Shown here in pieces: positions 1-7,864 of a DNA stretch of 37,359 bases. Position 1 is the first letter of the stretch. Every line of letters begins with the position of its first letter. The translations under genes were made by a program, and so were the position numbers. The notes under the pieces were generated by a model that saw only the letters and a list, made by a program, of their open reading frames with translations, had not been told where the DNA came from and searched no databases. Source of the DNA: Parafrankia discariae (GTDB lineage: Bacteria; Actinomycetota; Actinomycetes; Frankiales; Frankiaceae); the NCBI RefSeq assembly GCF_000373365.1, contig NZ_KB891243.1, forward strand, positions 1 to 37,359, in the 5' to 3' direction.

Positions 1-780
1 CGCGGCGGAGAAGCCGTAGGGGAAGGTGCGGTCCTCCAGGCCCTTGATGAACGAGGTGCCCCCGGAGGTCTGGATGACCGGGCAGGCCATCGCCTCGGCC
101 AGCGCGCGCACGGACTCCCCCGCCCGGGAGGTGTGCACCCCGTGCCCGACCAGCAGGATCGGCTGCCTGGCCGCGCGGATGTACGCCGCGGCCTCGTCGA
201 TCCGGTCCTGACCCGCGGTCTGGTCCACCAGCCGGTACGCCGCCGGCGGCAGGGGTTCCGGGACGTCGAGCTCCTCGAGGATCACGTTCGAGGGGTACTC
301 GATGTACACCGGGCCCGGCGTGCCCGACAGGGCCTTGCGCAGACCCTGACGGATGATCTCGTCGGTCTGGTCGGGGTACTCGATGCTCGCGCTGTACTTC
401 ACCGACGGCGCGAACAGGTCGGCCTGCTGCACGAACTGGATCCGCCCCCGGCGGACCCGCTGCTCGGTGATCCGGGCCCGCTGACCACCCAGGAAGATCA
501 CCGGCGAGTTCTCGACCTTCGCGCACATCATCGCGCCGGCCAGGTTCGCGACACCCGGGCCCAGGGTGCCGATCGCCAGCGCCGCCTTCCCCGTCATCCG
601 CGACACCGCCTCCGCCATGAACCCGGCGGACTCCTCATGGTGCGGCGACACCACGGTCCAGCCACGCTCCTGCGCGAGGTGGAACATGTGCACGAAGTTC
701 GGGTCCGGAATACCGAAGATCGTCTTGATCCCCTCGGCCTCGAACAACTGGAGGATGCGCTCGTAAACTTTTACCGCCAT
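1..780 (-). CDS. thiamine-diphosphate-dependent enzyme (acetolactate synthase/decarboxylase-like), N-terminal part
   Basis: The frame is open on the minus strand from ATG 780 to the left edge, so only the first 260 residues are visible. The start is supported by AGAGGGG five bases upstream. The N-terminus reads MAVKVYERILQLFEAEGI, followed by FGIPDPNF and HHEESAGFMAEAVSRMTGK; in this family Glu49 of the HHEE motif activates the cofactor. GTLGPGVANLAGAM and SPVIFLGGQ complete the pyrimidine-binding domain, and the central domain begins near residue 190 (PILLVGHGVH). The family includes acetolactate synthases, oxalyl-CoA decarboxylase and benzoylformate decarboxylase, and substrate cannot be read from this half. 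It is divergent from the catabolic operon starting at 1496, which suggests a shared pathway and control region (inference). Confidence 0.9.
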   Translation of the reverse strand, partial: MAVKVYERILQLFEAEGIKTIFGIPDPNFVHMFHLAQERGWTVVSPHHEESAGFMAEAVSRMTGKAALAIGTLGPGVANLAGAMMCAKVENSPVIFLGGQRARITEQRVRRGRIQFVQQADLFAPSVKYSASIEYPDQTDEIIRQGLRKALSGTPGPVYIEYPSNVILEELDVPEPLPPAAYRLVDQTAGQDRIDEAAAYIRAARQPILLVGHGVHTSRAGESVRALAEAMACPVIQTSGGTSFIKGLEDRTFPYGFSAA

Positions 781-1000
781 ATTCGCCCCTCTCGGCAATA
801 ATCGCGAATTCGCCACGGAGGCCACGGACGCCGTCATCACGGATGCCGTCAACCTGCTTCGTGCGCGCCGCGGGCGAGGTGGCCTGGACGGGCACCACGC
901 CCGGGTCGGTCAGTCGGTTCGCGGCGACCTCGGCTGGTCGGCCCGGCCCCGGTTGTCGCCTCGCCGCCCAGCTCCGCCCGGCCGCGTGCGGCGGAGCGTC

Positions 1001-1090
1001 GCGTTCCAGGACACCGCGTTCCAGGGTGCCGCCATCCCGGTCGCCGTGCTGCGGGTCGCGGTGATGTAGGTCGCCGTGGTCCGGTCCGTC
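1001..1090 (-). repeat. six-unit 15-bp repeat, likely pentapeptide-repeat remnant
   Basis: Six consecutive 15-base units start at 1001, 1016, 1031, 1046, 1061 and 1076. The first two share GCGTTCCAGG and the others keep a GGTCGCC-like core. Read on the minus strand each unit gives five residues (DGPDH, GDLHH, RDPQH, GDRDG, GTLER, GVLER), which loosely follow the A(D/N)Lxx pattern of pentapeptide-repeat proteins. The flanking frame does not look like a protein, so this may be a decayed fragment. Confidence 0.4.
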
Positions 1091-1134
1091 GAGGGCCTGC
1101 GTTGGCCATCCGAACACCGCCTCAGGGAGGAAGG

Positions 1135-1209
1135 GTGTATGCAATATAGGTCGGAGGACCGTTTTGTTGCAAGACTCTTGCGATGCTTCCGGGCAAAGTG
1201 TATGCAATA
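1135..1209. promoter_or_regulatory. candidate operator: two GTGTATGCAATA repeats around a palindrome
   Basis: GTGTATGCAATA occurs identically at 1135-1146 and 1198-1209, 63 bp apart (six helical turns). Between them lies GCAAGACTCTTGC (1169-1181), an inverted repeat with 5-bp arms and a 3-bp centre. The cluster sits in the AT-richest part of the divergent intergenic region, where a regulator could control both transcription units. No regulator gene is present in the window, so the protein is unknown. Confidence 0.45.
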
Positions 1210-1309
1210 AGGGCCGGTTGCCGAGCCGACGCGACAGGGGGTCGCGGCTGCCGGCACCGCCGGCCGGTGACGCGCGCGGCCGGGTGACCCACACCGTCCG
1301 GCGCGGGTC

Positions 1310-1347
1310 GGTGCGGGCTCCGGTGACCGGTGCGGGCTCCGGTGACG
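1310..1347. repeat. 19-bp tandem duplication
   Basis: GGTGCGGGCTCCGGTGACC (1310-1328) is followed at once by a copy differing only in its last base (1329-1347). It lies upstream of the 1496 operon and has no evident function. Confidence 0.6.
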
Positions 1348-1495
1348 AGGTCGGTGAGCTCGCCGTCCGGCGTCTCCGGCCCGGCGCGGGTCGGCCCGGC
1401 GCGTGCCACGCCGGTGGTCGCGTGCCACGCACCGCTCGCCACTCATCGCTCGCCGGGAACGGACAGAGCCGGGACTCGACGGAACGGAGCTTGTG

Positions 1496-2251
1496 ATGAC
1501 GGACGCGTTAGGCTGGCGACTGAAACTGGGTGTGGTCACGCCCTCGGTGAACACCGTCGTGCAGCCCGAGTATGACGACATGCGGCCGCGCGGAGTGACC
1601 AACCACATCGCGCGCATTCACATCCCCGACTGGGTTGTCAACAACGACGAGGACTTCGACGGGCTCGTCCGGGACATCGACCGCAATGTCGACGACGCGG
1701 TCGGGTCCGTCCTGACCTGCGACCCGGCGTGTGTCGTGCTCGGGGTCTCCATCGAGGCGGTCTACGGCGACCCGAAGGCCGGTGAGGCGATCCGGGACCG
1801 GCTGCGGGCCAAGTTCGGTGAGGATCTTCAGCTCATCCACGCCGGAGACGCGATCCCCAGCGCGCTGCGGGCGGTCGGTGTCGAGGACGGGCCCATCAGT
1901 CTGATCACCCCCTATCAGCCGTCCTCGGAGCCGCATCTGCGTTCCTTCGTGGAGAGCCGCGGCTACGAGCTGCACACCGCGGTCCACCTGCGCAGCCCCA
2001 CGGCGGTGCAGATCGCGCACACCTCGGGGGAGACCCTGCGGCGCGAGCTGAAGCGGCTCGCCGCCGACCGGCCGCGGGCGATCGTCCAGTTCGGCGCGAA
2101 CATGTCCATGGGCCGGATCGCCGCGGAGGCCGAGCAGTGGCTCGAGCTTCCGGTGATCTCGGTCAACACGGCGACCTACTGGTACGCGCTGCGCAGCAAC
2201 GACGTCGACGACCAGGCGGAGGGCTTCGGGCAGCTCCTGGCCCACCACTGA
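1496..2251 (+). CDS. Asp/Glu racemase-fold protein (maleate isomerase/arylmalonate decarboxylase-like), 251 aa
   Basis: First gene of the rightward operon. ATG 1496 has GGAG at 1486-1489; an adjacent in-frame GTG at 1493 is possible. The N-terminus (LGVVTPSVNTVVQPE), the length and the C-terminal PVISVNTATYWYALR match the maleate cis-trans isomerase/arylmalonate decarboxylase branch of the Asp/Glu racemase superfamily. These enzymes use one or two active-site cysteines in motifs after strands near residues 75-85 and 185-195. Here the matching stretches read LGVSIEAVYG and QFGANMSMG. The only cysteines are Cys75 and Cys79, before the first strand, and the C-terminal half has none. It is therefore either a variant subfamily using other residues or a non-catalytic protein. 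The flavoprotein gene follows 29 bp downstream. Confidence 0.8.
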   Translation: MTDALGWRLKLGVVTPSVNTVVQPEYDDMRPRGVTNHIARIHIPDWVVNNDEDFDGLVRDIDRNVDDAVGSVLTCDPACVVLGVSIEAVYGDPKAGEAIRDRLRAKFGEDLQLIHAGDAIPSALRAVGVEDGPISLITPYQPSSEPHLRSFVESRGYELHTAVHLRSPTAVQIAHTSGETLRRELKRLAADRPRAIVQFGANMSMGRIAAEAEQWLELPVISVNTATYWYALRSNDVDDQAEGFGQLLAHH

Positions 2252-2280
2252 CGCCCGCGGCCGAGGCCCTGGAGGCACGA

Positions 2281-4275
2281 ATGCCCCACGAGTACCCGAC
2301 GTTGTTCTCCCCGATCGCACTGGGGCCGCGTACGGCCCGCAACCGGCTCTGGCTCGCCGCGCACGCCACCGAGTTCTCCACCGACGGCACCTTCGCCGAC
2401 GCCAGCGCGGACTACTACGCCGAGCGGGCCCGCGGCGGGGTGGCCGTGATCACCATGGAGGCCATGGCGGTGCACCCGACCACCCGGCCCCGGCGCGGGG
2501 TGATCCTGGCCTACGAGGAAGCGGTGGTGGACAGCTACCGCAAGATCGCGGCCGCCGTCCAGCCGCACGGCACGCTGCTGATGGCCCAGCTGTGGCACCG
2601 CGGGCGGCAGACCGACGGCATCATCAGCCGGCTGCCCACCTGGGCGCCGAGCCCGGTGCCCGACACGGTGTACCGGGAGATCCCGCATGAGGTGACCCAC
2701 CGGGAGATCGACGAGCTGGTCGCGCACTACGTCCTGGCGGCGCGGTACGCGATCCAGGGCGGTGTCGACGGCGTCGAGGTCCACGGGCTGGCGCACGGCT
2801 ACCTGCTCGGCCAGTTCCTGTCCCCCGCCACGAACCACCGCACCGACGAGTACGGCGGCTCGTTCGAGGGGCGGATCCGCATCGTCCGCCGCATCGTCGA
2901 GGAGGTGCGCCAGGTCGTTCCCGCCGACCGGGTGCTCGGGATCCGGGTCAACAGCAACGACGGCCCCGGGCAGGGCCTCGACAACGCCGACTGGGTGCGC
3001 ATCGCGACGGAGGTCGAGAGCTGGGGCGCCCTGGACTACATCTCCACCACCCAGGGCACCTACCTGGACCGGATGCAGATCTACGGCACCTCGGCGGCGC
3101 GGCCCGCCGGCTACGAGGTCGCCGACACCGCGAACATCACCCGCGCGGTCTCGCTGCCGGTCGTGGCCGTCGGGCGGATCACCACCCCGGAGATGGCCGA
3201 GGACATCCTCGCGAGCGGCCGGGCGCAGTTCGTCGGCATGGCCCGTCAGCTGATCGCCGATCCGCTGTGGGCGGTCAAGGCCGAGCAGGGGCGCCCGGAC
3301 GACATCCGGCCCTGCGTCGGCGCGAACTGGTGCGTCGCCTCCTTCGCTCGCGGCCCGCTGGCGTGCATCCACAATCCGCAGGTCGGCCGGGAGCGGGAGT
3401 TCCGGCACGACGAGACCCGGCAGCGGCGTCGCCGGCGGGTCGCGGTCGTCGGCGGCGGTCCGGCCGGGCTGCGTGCCGCGCTGACCGCCGCCGAGCTCGG
3501 CCACGAGGTCACCCTCTTCGAGCAGGACGACACCCTCGGCGGCCAGGTCAACCTGATCGCGCGGGCACCGTCCTACCGGGAGTGGACCGGGGTGACCGAC
3601 TGGCTGATCACCCAGCTGGCCCGGACCGACGTGACGGTCCAGCTCAAGCACCGGGCCACGGCCGACGAGCTGGTCGGCCGGTTCGAGGCGGTCGTGGTCG
3701 CCACCGGATCCACGCCGCTGCGCCACGGCTGGACGGCTCGCCGTCCCGAACGGTGGGCCCGGGACGCCACGGCGCTACCCGGCTCGGACCAGTGGAACGT
3801 CTACACCCCGGTGGAGATCCTCACCGGAGGCGTCGACCTGCCGAACCGGATCCTGATCGTCGACGACACCGGCGACCGCCAGGCGTTCGTCACCGCCGAG
3901 TACCTGGCCCAGCGCCGCCACGAGGTGCACGTGATCTCGCAGTACCCCCAGCTCGGGCATGCCTTCGCCGACGGTCATGATCTTCCGTTCGCGTTCGGGC
4001 AGCTGCGGCGCTCCGGGGTCACCTTCACGCCGAACGTCGAGGTGCGCGCCATCGACGAGGACACCGTCACCCTGGCCGACGTCTTCACCGGTGAGACCTC
4101 CCAGCTGTCCGACGTCGACGGTGTCGTGCTCGTTCTCGGCAACACCGTCGACGACCTGCTCGCCCGTGAGCTCGACGGCACCGGTCTCGACGTCCACCTG
4201 GTCGGCGACGCGCAGGCGCCGCGGCGCATCTTCAACGCGATCTGGGAAGCCGACACCGCGGCCCGAAAAATCTGA
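2281..4275 (+). CDS. Old Yellow Enzyme/2,4-dienoyl-CoA reductase-type FMN-FAD oxidoreductase, 664 aa
   Basis: Starts at ATG 2281. Residues 1-370 form an OYE TIM barrel (LFSPIALGPRTARNRL; VEVHGLAHGYLLGQFLSP; TNHRTDEYGGSFEGR). Residues about 385-664 form an FAD/NAD(P)-binding module with VVGGGPAGLRAA near residue 390. This is the architecture of 2,4-dienoyl-CoA reductase and trimethylamine dehydrogenase, which carry electrons through a [4Fe-4S] cluster. The cluster motif here is CVGANWC with a final Cys at about 362. Cys345, Cys351 and Cys362 are present, but the expected Cys348 is Ala. The protein may hold a three-Cys or altered cluster, or none. Likely role is reduction or oxidation of an unsaturated acid or its CoA ester in the pathway encoded by the operon (inference). 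Confidence 0.9.
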   Translation: MPHEYPTLFSPIALGPRTARNRLWLAAHATEFSTDGTFADASADYYAERARGGVAVITMEAMAVHPTTRPRRGVILAYEEAVVDSYRKIAAAVQPHGTLLMAQLWHRGRQTDGIISRLPTWAPSPVPDTVYREIPHEVTHREIDELVAHYVLAARYAIQGGVDGVEVHGLAHGYLLGQFLSPATNHRTDEYGGSFEGRIRIVRRIVEEVRQVVPADRVLGIRVNSNDGPGQGLDNADWVRIATEVESWGALDYISTTQGTYLDRMQIYGTSAARPAGYEVADTANITRAVSLPVVAVGRITTPEMAEDILASGRAQFVGMARQLIADPLWAVKAEQGRPDDIRPCVGANWCVASFARGPLACIHNPQVGREREFRHDETRQRRRRRVAVVGGGPAGLRAALTAAELGHEVTLFEQDDTLGGQVNLIARAPSYREWTGVTDWLITQLARTDVTVQLKHRATADELVGRFEAVVVATGSTPLRHGWTARRPERWARDATALPGSDQWNVYTPVEILTGGVDLPNRILIVDDTGDRQAFVTAEYLAQRRHEVHVISQYPQLGHAFADGHDLPFAFGQLRRSGVTFTPNVEVRAIDEDTVTLADVFTGETSQLSDVDGVVLVLGNTVDDLLARELDGTGLDVHLVGDAQAPRRIFNAIWEADTAARKI

Positions 4276-4304
4276 CCGAGCCAAGTGGAAAGCTGAGGAG
4301 ACCA

Positions 4305-5513
4305 GTGGGCAACGGAGAAGTGCACGGGCCGTTGACGGGATGCCGTGTTCTCGAGCTCGGTTCATTGATCGCCGGCCCGTTCTGCGGGCAGCTGCTGGGC
4401 GACTTCGGCGCGGAAGTCATCAAGATAGAGGACCCCGCCGGGGGCGACCCGATGCGCAACTGGGGCAGCCAGGCGCCGGGCGGACTGTCACTCACCTGGC
4501 CGATCATCGCCCGCAACAAGAAGTCCATCACCTGTGACCTGCGGGACGCCCGCGGCCAGGAACTGGTACGGCGACTCGCCGAGCACGCGGACGTGCTCGT
4601 GGAGAACTTCCGCCCCGGCACCCTGGAACGGTGGAACCTCGGGTACGACACTCTTTCGAGTATCAATCCGGGGCTCGTCCTGGTCCGGGTCACCGGCTAC
4701 GGGCAGGACGGCCCGTACGCGAACCGGGCGGGCTTCGGCTCCATCGGGGAGGCGATGGGCGGCATCCGCTACACGACCGGGAATCCGGACCGCCCGCCGA
4801 GCCGCACCGGCATCTCGCTCGGCGACTCGCTGGCGGGCACGTTCGCGGCGCTCGGAACGGTCATGGCGCTGCTCAACCGGGAGCGCAGCGGTCGCGGGCA
4901 GGTCGTCGACTCCGCCATCTACGAGGCCGTGCTGGCCCTGATGGAGGCCCTGGTGCCGGAATGGGAGCTGGCCGACTTCCGGCGCGAGCGCACCGGCTCC
5001 ATCCTGCCGGGGGTCGCGCCCAGCAACGTCTACACCACCGCGGACGGCGCGGAGATCCTGATCGCGGCGAACCGGGACACCATCTTCACCCGCCTCTGCG
5101 ACGTCATGGGCAGCCCTGAACTGGCGACGAACCCGCACTTCGACACACACCACGGGCGCGGCGAGAATCTCGAGGAGCTCGACAAGATCATCGGCGAGTG
5201 GACCGCGACCCAGCCCTCGGAGCAGCTCCTCGACCGCCTGCACGAGGCGGGTGTCCCGGCCGGCCGGATCTACACGGCGGCCGACATGGTCACCGACGCG
5301 CACTTCAAGGCCCGCAAGGCCGTCGTCCGGCTGCTGCACGACCGCCTCGGCGAGTTCCCGATGCAGAACGTCGCGCCGCGGCTGTCCGCCACGCCGGGCG
5401 GCATCCGCTCGCTGGGCCCGGAGCTCGGCGAGCACAACGAGACCGTCTACGGCGGCCTGCTCGGCCTCAGCCCCGCCGACCGCGAACAACTCGTCGCCGA
5501 CGGCATCATCTGA
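4305..5513 (+). CDS. family III CoA-transferase (CaiB/BaiF), 402 aa
   Basis: GTG 4305 follows GAGGAG at 4295-4300, about 30 bp after the flavoprotein gene. The sequence is typical of class III CoA-transferases: LTGCRVLELGSLIAGPFCGQLL at the N-terminus, GAEVIKIEDP, VENFRPG and GFGSIGEAMGG. The catalytic Asp is Asp174 in SLGDSLAGTF, the residue that forms the mixed anhydride with the acyl substrate. C-terminal GVPAGRIYTAADM and LGEHNETVYGGLLGLS are also family features. It should move CoA between carboxylic acids in the cytoplasm, activating the pathway acid before cleavage by the next enzyme. The specific acid cannot be read from sequence. Confidence 0.93.
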   Translation: MGNGEVHGPLTGCRVLELGSLIAGPFCGQLLGDFGAEVIKIEDPAGGDPMRNWGSQAPGGLSLTWPIIARNKKSITCDLRDARGQELVRRLAEHADVLVENFRPGTLERWNLGYDTLSSINPGLVLVRVTGYGQDGPYANRAGFGSIGEAMGGIRYTTGNPDRPPSRTGISLGDSLAGTFAALGTVMALLNRERSGRGQVVDSAIYEAVLALMEALVPEWELADFRRERTGSILPGVAPSNVYTTADGAEILIAANRDTIFTRLCDVMGSPELATNPHFDTHHGRGENLEELDKIIGEWTATQPSEQLLDRLHEAGVPAGRIYTAADMVTDAHFKARKAVVRLLHDRLGEFPMQNVAPRLSATPGGIRSLGPELGEHNETVYGGLLGLSPADREQLVADGII

Positions 5514-5583
5514 CCGACACCAGTATCGGACCGGCACCCAGTATCCGACCGGCACCAGTCGAACCCGTGAACGGAGTAACCGC

Positions 5584-6474
5584 GTGGCCATCACGATCTG
5601 CGAGGTAGGCCCGCGTGACGGCCTGCAGAACGAAAAGACGCTGCTCCCGACCGAGACCAAGGTGGAGCTGATCCGGCGCGCCGTCGCCGGCGGCGTGCGC
5701 CGGATCGAGGCGACGGCGTTCGTGCACCCGAAGCGGGTGCCGCAGATGGCCGACGCCGAACAGGTGATGGCGCAGGTCCCCCGCGACGGCGGGGTCTCCT
5801 ACATCGGCCTGGTCCTGAACCGGCGGGGATTCGAACGCGCCCTGCAGGCGGGCGTCGACGAGGTCAACATGGTCGTCCTCGCCACCGAGACGTTCAGCGA
5901 ACGCAACCAGGGGATGACCGTCGAGGCGAGCCTGCGCGCCTGGTCGGAGATCGCGGAACTGGCCCGCCAGGCCGGCATCAGGGCGTCCGTCACGCTCTCG
6001 GCCGCGTTCGGCTGCCCGTTCGAAGGCGAGGTGAGCCCGGAGCGGGTCCGGGACCTGGCCCGACGGGTCACCGAGTCGGAACCCGCGGAGATCGCCCTGG
6101 CCGACACCATAGGTGTCGGGGTGCCCACCCAGGTCACCGAGCTGGTGGCGGCCGTCCGCGACGTCGCTCCCGGCGTCGCCCTGCGGTGCCACTTCCACAA
6201 CACCCGCAACACCGGTTACGCCAACGCCGTGGCCGCGCTCGGTGCCGGTGTGGAGACGCTCGACGCCAGCGCCGGGGGCATCGGGGGCTGCCCGTTCGCC
6301 CCGGCGGCCACCGGCAACATCGCCACCGAGGACCTCGTCTACCTGCTCGACCGGATGGGCGTCCCGACCGGTGTGGATCTCCGTCAGCTCGCGGACACCG
6401 GCCGGTGGATCGGCGCGCAGCTCGGGACCGACGTGCCGGCGCTGCTCGGCCGCGCCGGCCCGTTCCCCGGCTGA
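5584..6474 (+). CDS. hydroxymethylglutaryl-CoA lyase-family enzyme, 296 aa
   Basis: GTG 5584 starts VAITICEVGPRDGLQNE, the N-terminal HMG-CoA lyase signature with metal-binding Asp12. CHFHNTRNTG near residue 202 holds the two metal-binding histidines. GGIGGCPFAPAATGN contains the catalytic-loop Cys236 (human HMGCL Cys266), and length matches bacterial MvaB-type lyases. The family cleaves 3-hydroxy-3-methylglutaryl-CoA to acetyl-CoA and acetoacetate, and relatives cleave other 3-hydroxyacyl-CoAs in a retro-Claisen reaction. Coming after a CoA-transferase and an enoate-reductase-like enzyme, it probably performs the final C-C cleavage of a branched 3-hydroxy-diacid CoA ester (inference). It is the last gene of the operon. 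Confidence 0.9.
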   Translation: MAITICEVGPRDGLQNEKTLLPTETKVELIRRAVAGGVRRIEATAFVHPKRVPQMADAEQVMAQVPRDGGVSYIGLVLNRRGFERALQAGVDEVNMVVLATETFSERNQGMTVEASLRAWSEIAELARQAGIRASVTLSAAFGCPFEGEVSPERVRDLARRVTESEPAEIALADTIGVGVPTQVTELVAAVRDVAPGVALRCHFHNTRNTGYANAVAALGAGVETLDASAGGIGGCPFAPAATGNIATEDLVYLLDRMGVPTGVDLRQLADTGRWIGAQLGTDVPALLGRAGPFPG

Positions 6475-7428
6475 GACGGGCCCGAAGCGGCAGGACGGCG
6501 ATCAGTCTCTGAGGCGTTCGGTACCACTATTTTGATCATGTTCGAACCGCCGCGGAGCGCAGGCCGGGCCGTGGCCGGGGCCGTGGCGCAGCACGGGCAC
6601 GCGGCCGGGATCTTCGCGCGCCGGATCCCATCGCCCGGCGATGCGTGGCGAGTGGGTGAGTTCTGGCTGTCACCGAGCCGCCGTGGTTCCTCGAAACCAT
6701 GCCCGGCACCGGGCGCAGGCGGGGGTTGACGTCGACCGCCCGCCTGCGGCCCCGCCGGACGGACCCGGCCCTGCGGCTCGACGCCGGCGCCGGGTGCGCA
6801 GTTCCTGCCACACCCCGGCGGCGGCCCAACCCCCCAGGCGACGCCAGCACCTCACCCCGACACCCCGAACAAGCCCGTGGGCGACTCCCGCCAGGGCACG
6901 TCATCGCGCAGCATCCATCGGATCCCGTTCGACGCCGCCCGGTCCTCGACCGGGCGGCGTCCCGGGTAGCGGAACCGCCGTGGACGCCCCGGAGCCCGCG
7001 GTGCCAACCGCGCCCAGAGACCTCATCGCCGACCGTCTCCTGATTTTCCCCGGTCCCAGGCACCATTCGCAGACCTACCTGCCATGCCCCTGTTCGGAAT
7101 ACTTTGTTAAACCGGTTCTAATGGCGGAGAAGTTCGGACCGGTAATCATTCAATCGAGTAAAAACAGTCGAACTGTCCAATGGTGTCGCAAGATCTTAAC
7201 CTGGCTGCCGTGCGGTGTGCCGGACCCGTCCGGCTAGCCTAATCGGGATACGCTGGGCTGTAGCGAGGGCGGTCGACGAAGTCTGAGTAGCATTCGGATC
7301 GAAAGCGAGGACCTCGCACCCTGACGTCATGTCGTCGGAGAAGGTTGAGAAGGATTGGTCGCCGGTCCGCTGGGTGGACCGCATGCTTGCGTGCGCCCGT
7401 CCGAAATATTGATCCGGCGGGAGCGGTC
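6475..7428. other. gene-poor stretch of about 950 bp
   Basis: Open frames on both strands here are Arg/Pro-rich shadows with no recognisable motif. Visible structures are a very strong hairpin at 6931-6961, a palindromic AACCGGTT core (7110-7117) inside an AT-richer segment (about 7095-7200), and a perfect inverted repeat GCCGGACCCGTCCGGC at 7219-7234 followed by TAGCCT (7235-7240), which resembles an actinobacterial -10 box. The AT-rich part may be the promoter region of the small gene at 7429. Confidence 0.55.
6931..6961. terminator. perfect 14-bp hairpin with 3-nt loop
   Basis: GACGCCGCCCGGTC (6931-6944), loop CTC, then the exact reverse complement at 6948-6961. There is no U-tract, as is common for actinobacterial terminators. 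It lies about 460 bp after the lyase stop codon, so it may end read-through of the catabolic operon. Confidence 0.6.
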
Positions 7429-7614
7429 GTGGTGACCGCCGGCGCTTTGACTCTCAGCACGGTCGGTGTGGCCCGCGTGGCCCAAAATTATTGGCGGTGG
7501 TGTTCGAAGTGTGAGGGGCTGTGGTTCAACGGGCATCCCGGTTACGGTGCCTGTCCCGCAGGTGGCGGACACACCTTCTCCGGCAGCGGAGACTACATTC
7601 TTCCCGTGGTCTGA
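7429..7614 (+). CDS. small Cys/His-motif protein, about 61 aa
   Basis: GTG 7429 or GTG 7432 is preceded by GGGAG (7419-7423); an upstream TTG at 7345 is possible but poorly placed. After a short N-terminal stretch the protein reads YWRWCSKCEGLWFNGH, then ACPAGGGH and SGSGDYILPV. This matches a short motif seen, often repeated, in actinobacterial secreted or hypothetical proteins (consensus about WRWCxKCxGLxFxG...CPAGGGHxxxGSGxYxL). The CxxC...CxxxxxH spacing suggests metal binding. The gene lies in DNA less GC-rich than its neighbours and may be the surviving C-terminal domain of a larger protein. Function unknown. Confidence 0.65.
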   Translation: MVTAGALTLSTVGVARVAQNYWRWCSKCEGLWFNGHPGYGACPAGGGHTFSGSGDYILPVV

Positions 7615-7744
7615 CCGACCTCCGACCTGCGGTTCGTTTCGGGATGATTGTCGAAATTTTTCCAGGCGGATGACCGGGAACGCGAGGCGGGGAACGCCTG
7701 AAAAATGTCAAAGCGGCGTTCTCGGTGGTTCCGTGCGGTGACCC

Positions 7745-7800
7745 ACGGCCACCGGCTGATCTTCGATGGTCGACGGGCCGCGATGATCGCCGGTGGCCGT
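7745..7800. terminator. 11-bp perfect inverted repeat between convergent genes
   Basis: ACGGCCACCGG (7745-7755) and CCGGTGGCCGT (7790-7800) are exact complements around a 34-nt loop. The structure lies between the rightward 7429-7614 gene and the leftward 7865-8662 gene, so a bidirectional terminator is the simplest reading. The rest of 7615-7864 shows no gene. Confidence 0.55.
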
Positions 7801-7864
7801 CCCGCGTCCGTGACCGTCCCGTCGTGAAGGCTCGCCGGCAGCTGACACCCACTCCGTAGAAGGA

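Larger units (their letters stand above)
781..1495. other. 715-bp divergent intergenic region
   Basis: No convincing intact gene lies here; open frames on both strands have shadow-like composition. It separates the leftward ThDP enzyme from the rightward operon, so it should hold both promoters. Visible structure, listed separately, is a six-unit 15-bp periodicity (1001-1090), twin 12-bp repeats flanking a small palindrome (1135-1209) and a 19-bp tandem duplication (1310-1347). The segment around 1140-1210 is clearly more AT-rich than its surroundings. Confidence 0.7.

Noticed and set aside
6536-7066. Minus-strand 176-codon frame in the gene-poor stretch
   Set aside because: Arg/Gly-rich, no domain, no credible ribosome site, and it spans the 6931-6961 hairpin.
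7084-7110. Eight-codon ORF MPLFGILC ending in Cys, considered as a second leader peptide
   Set aside because: No ribosome site, no resemblance to known leader peptides, and no sulfur-type gene follows.
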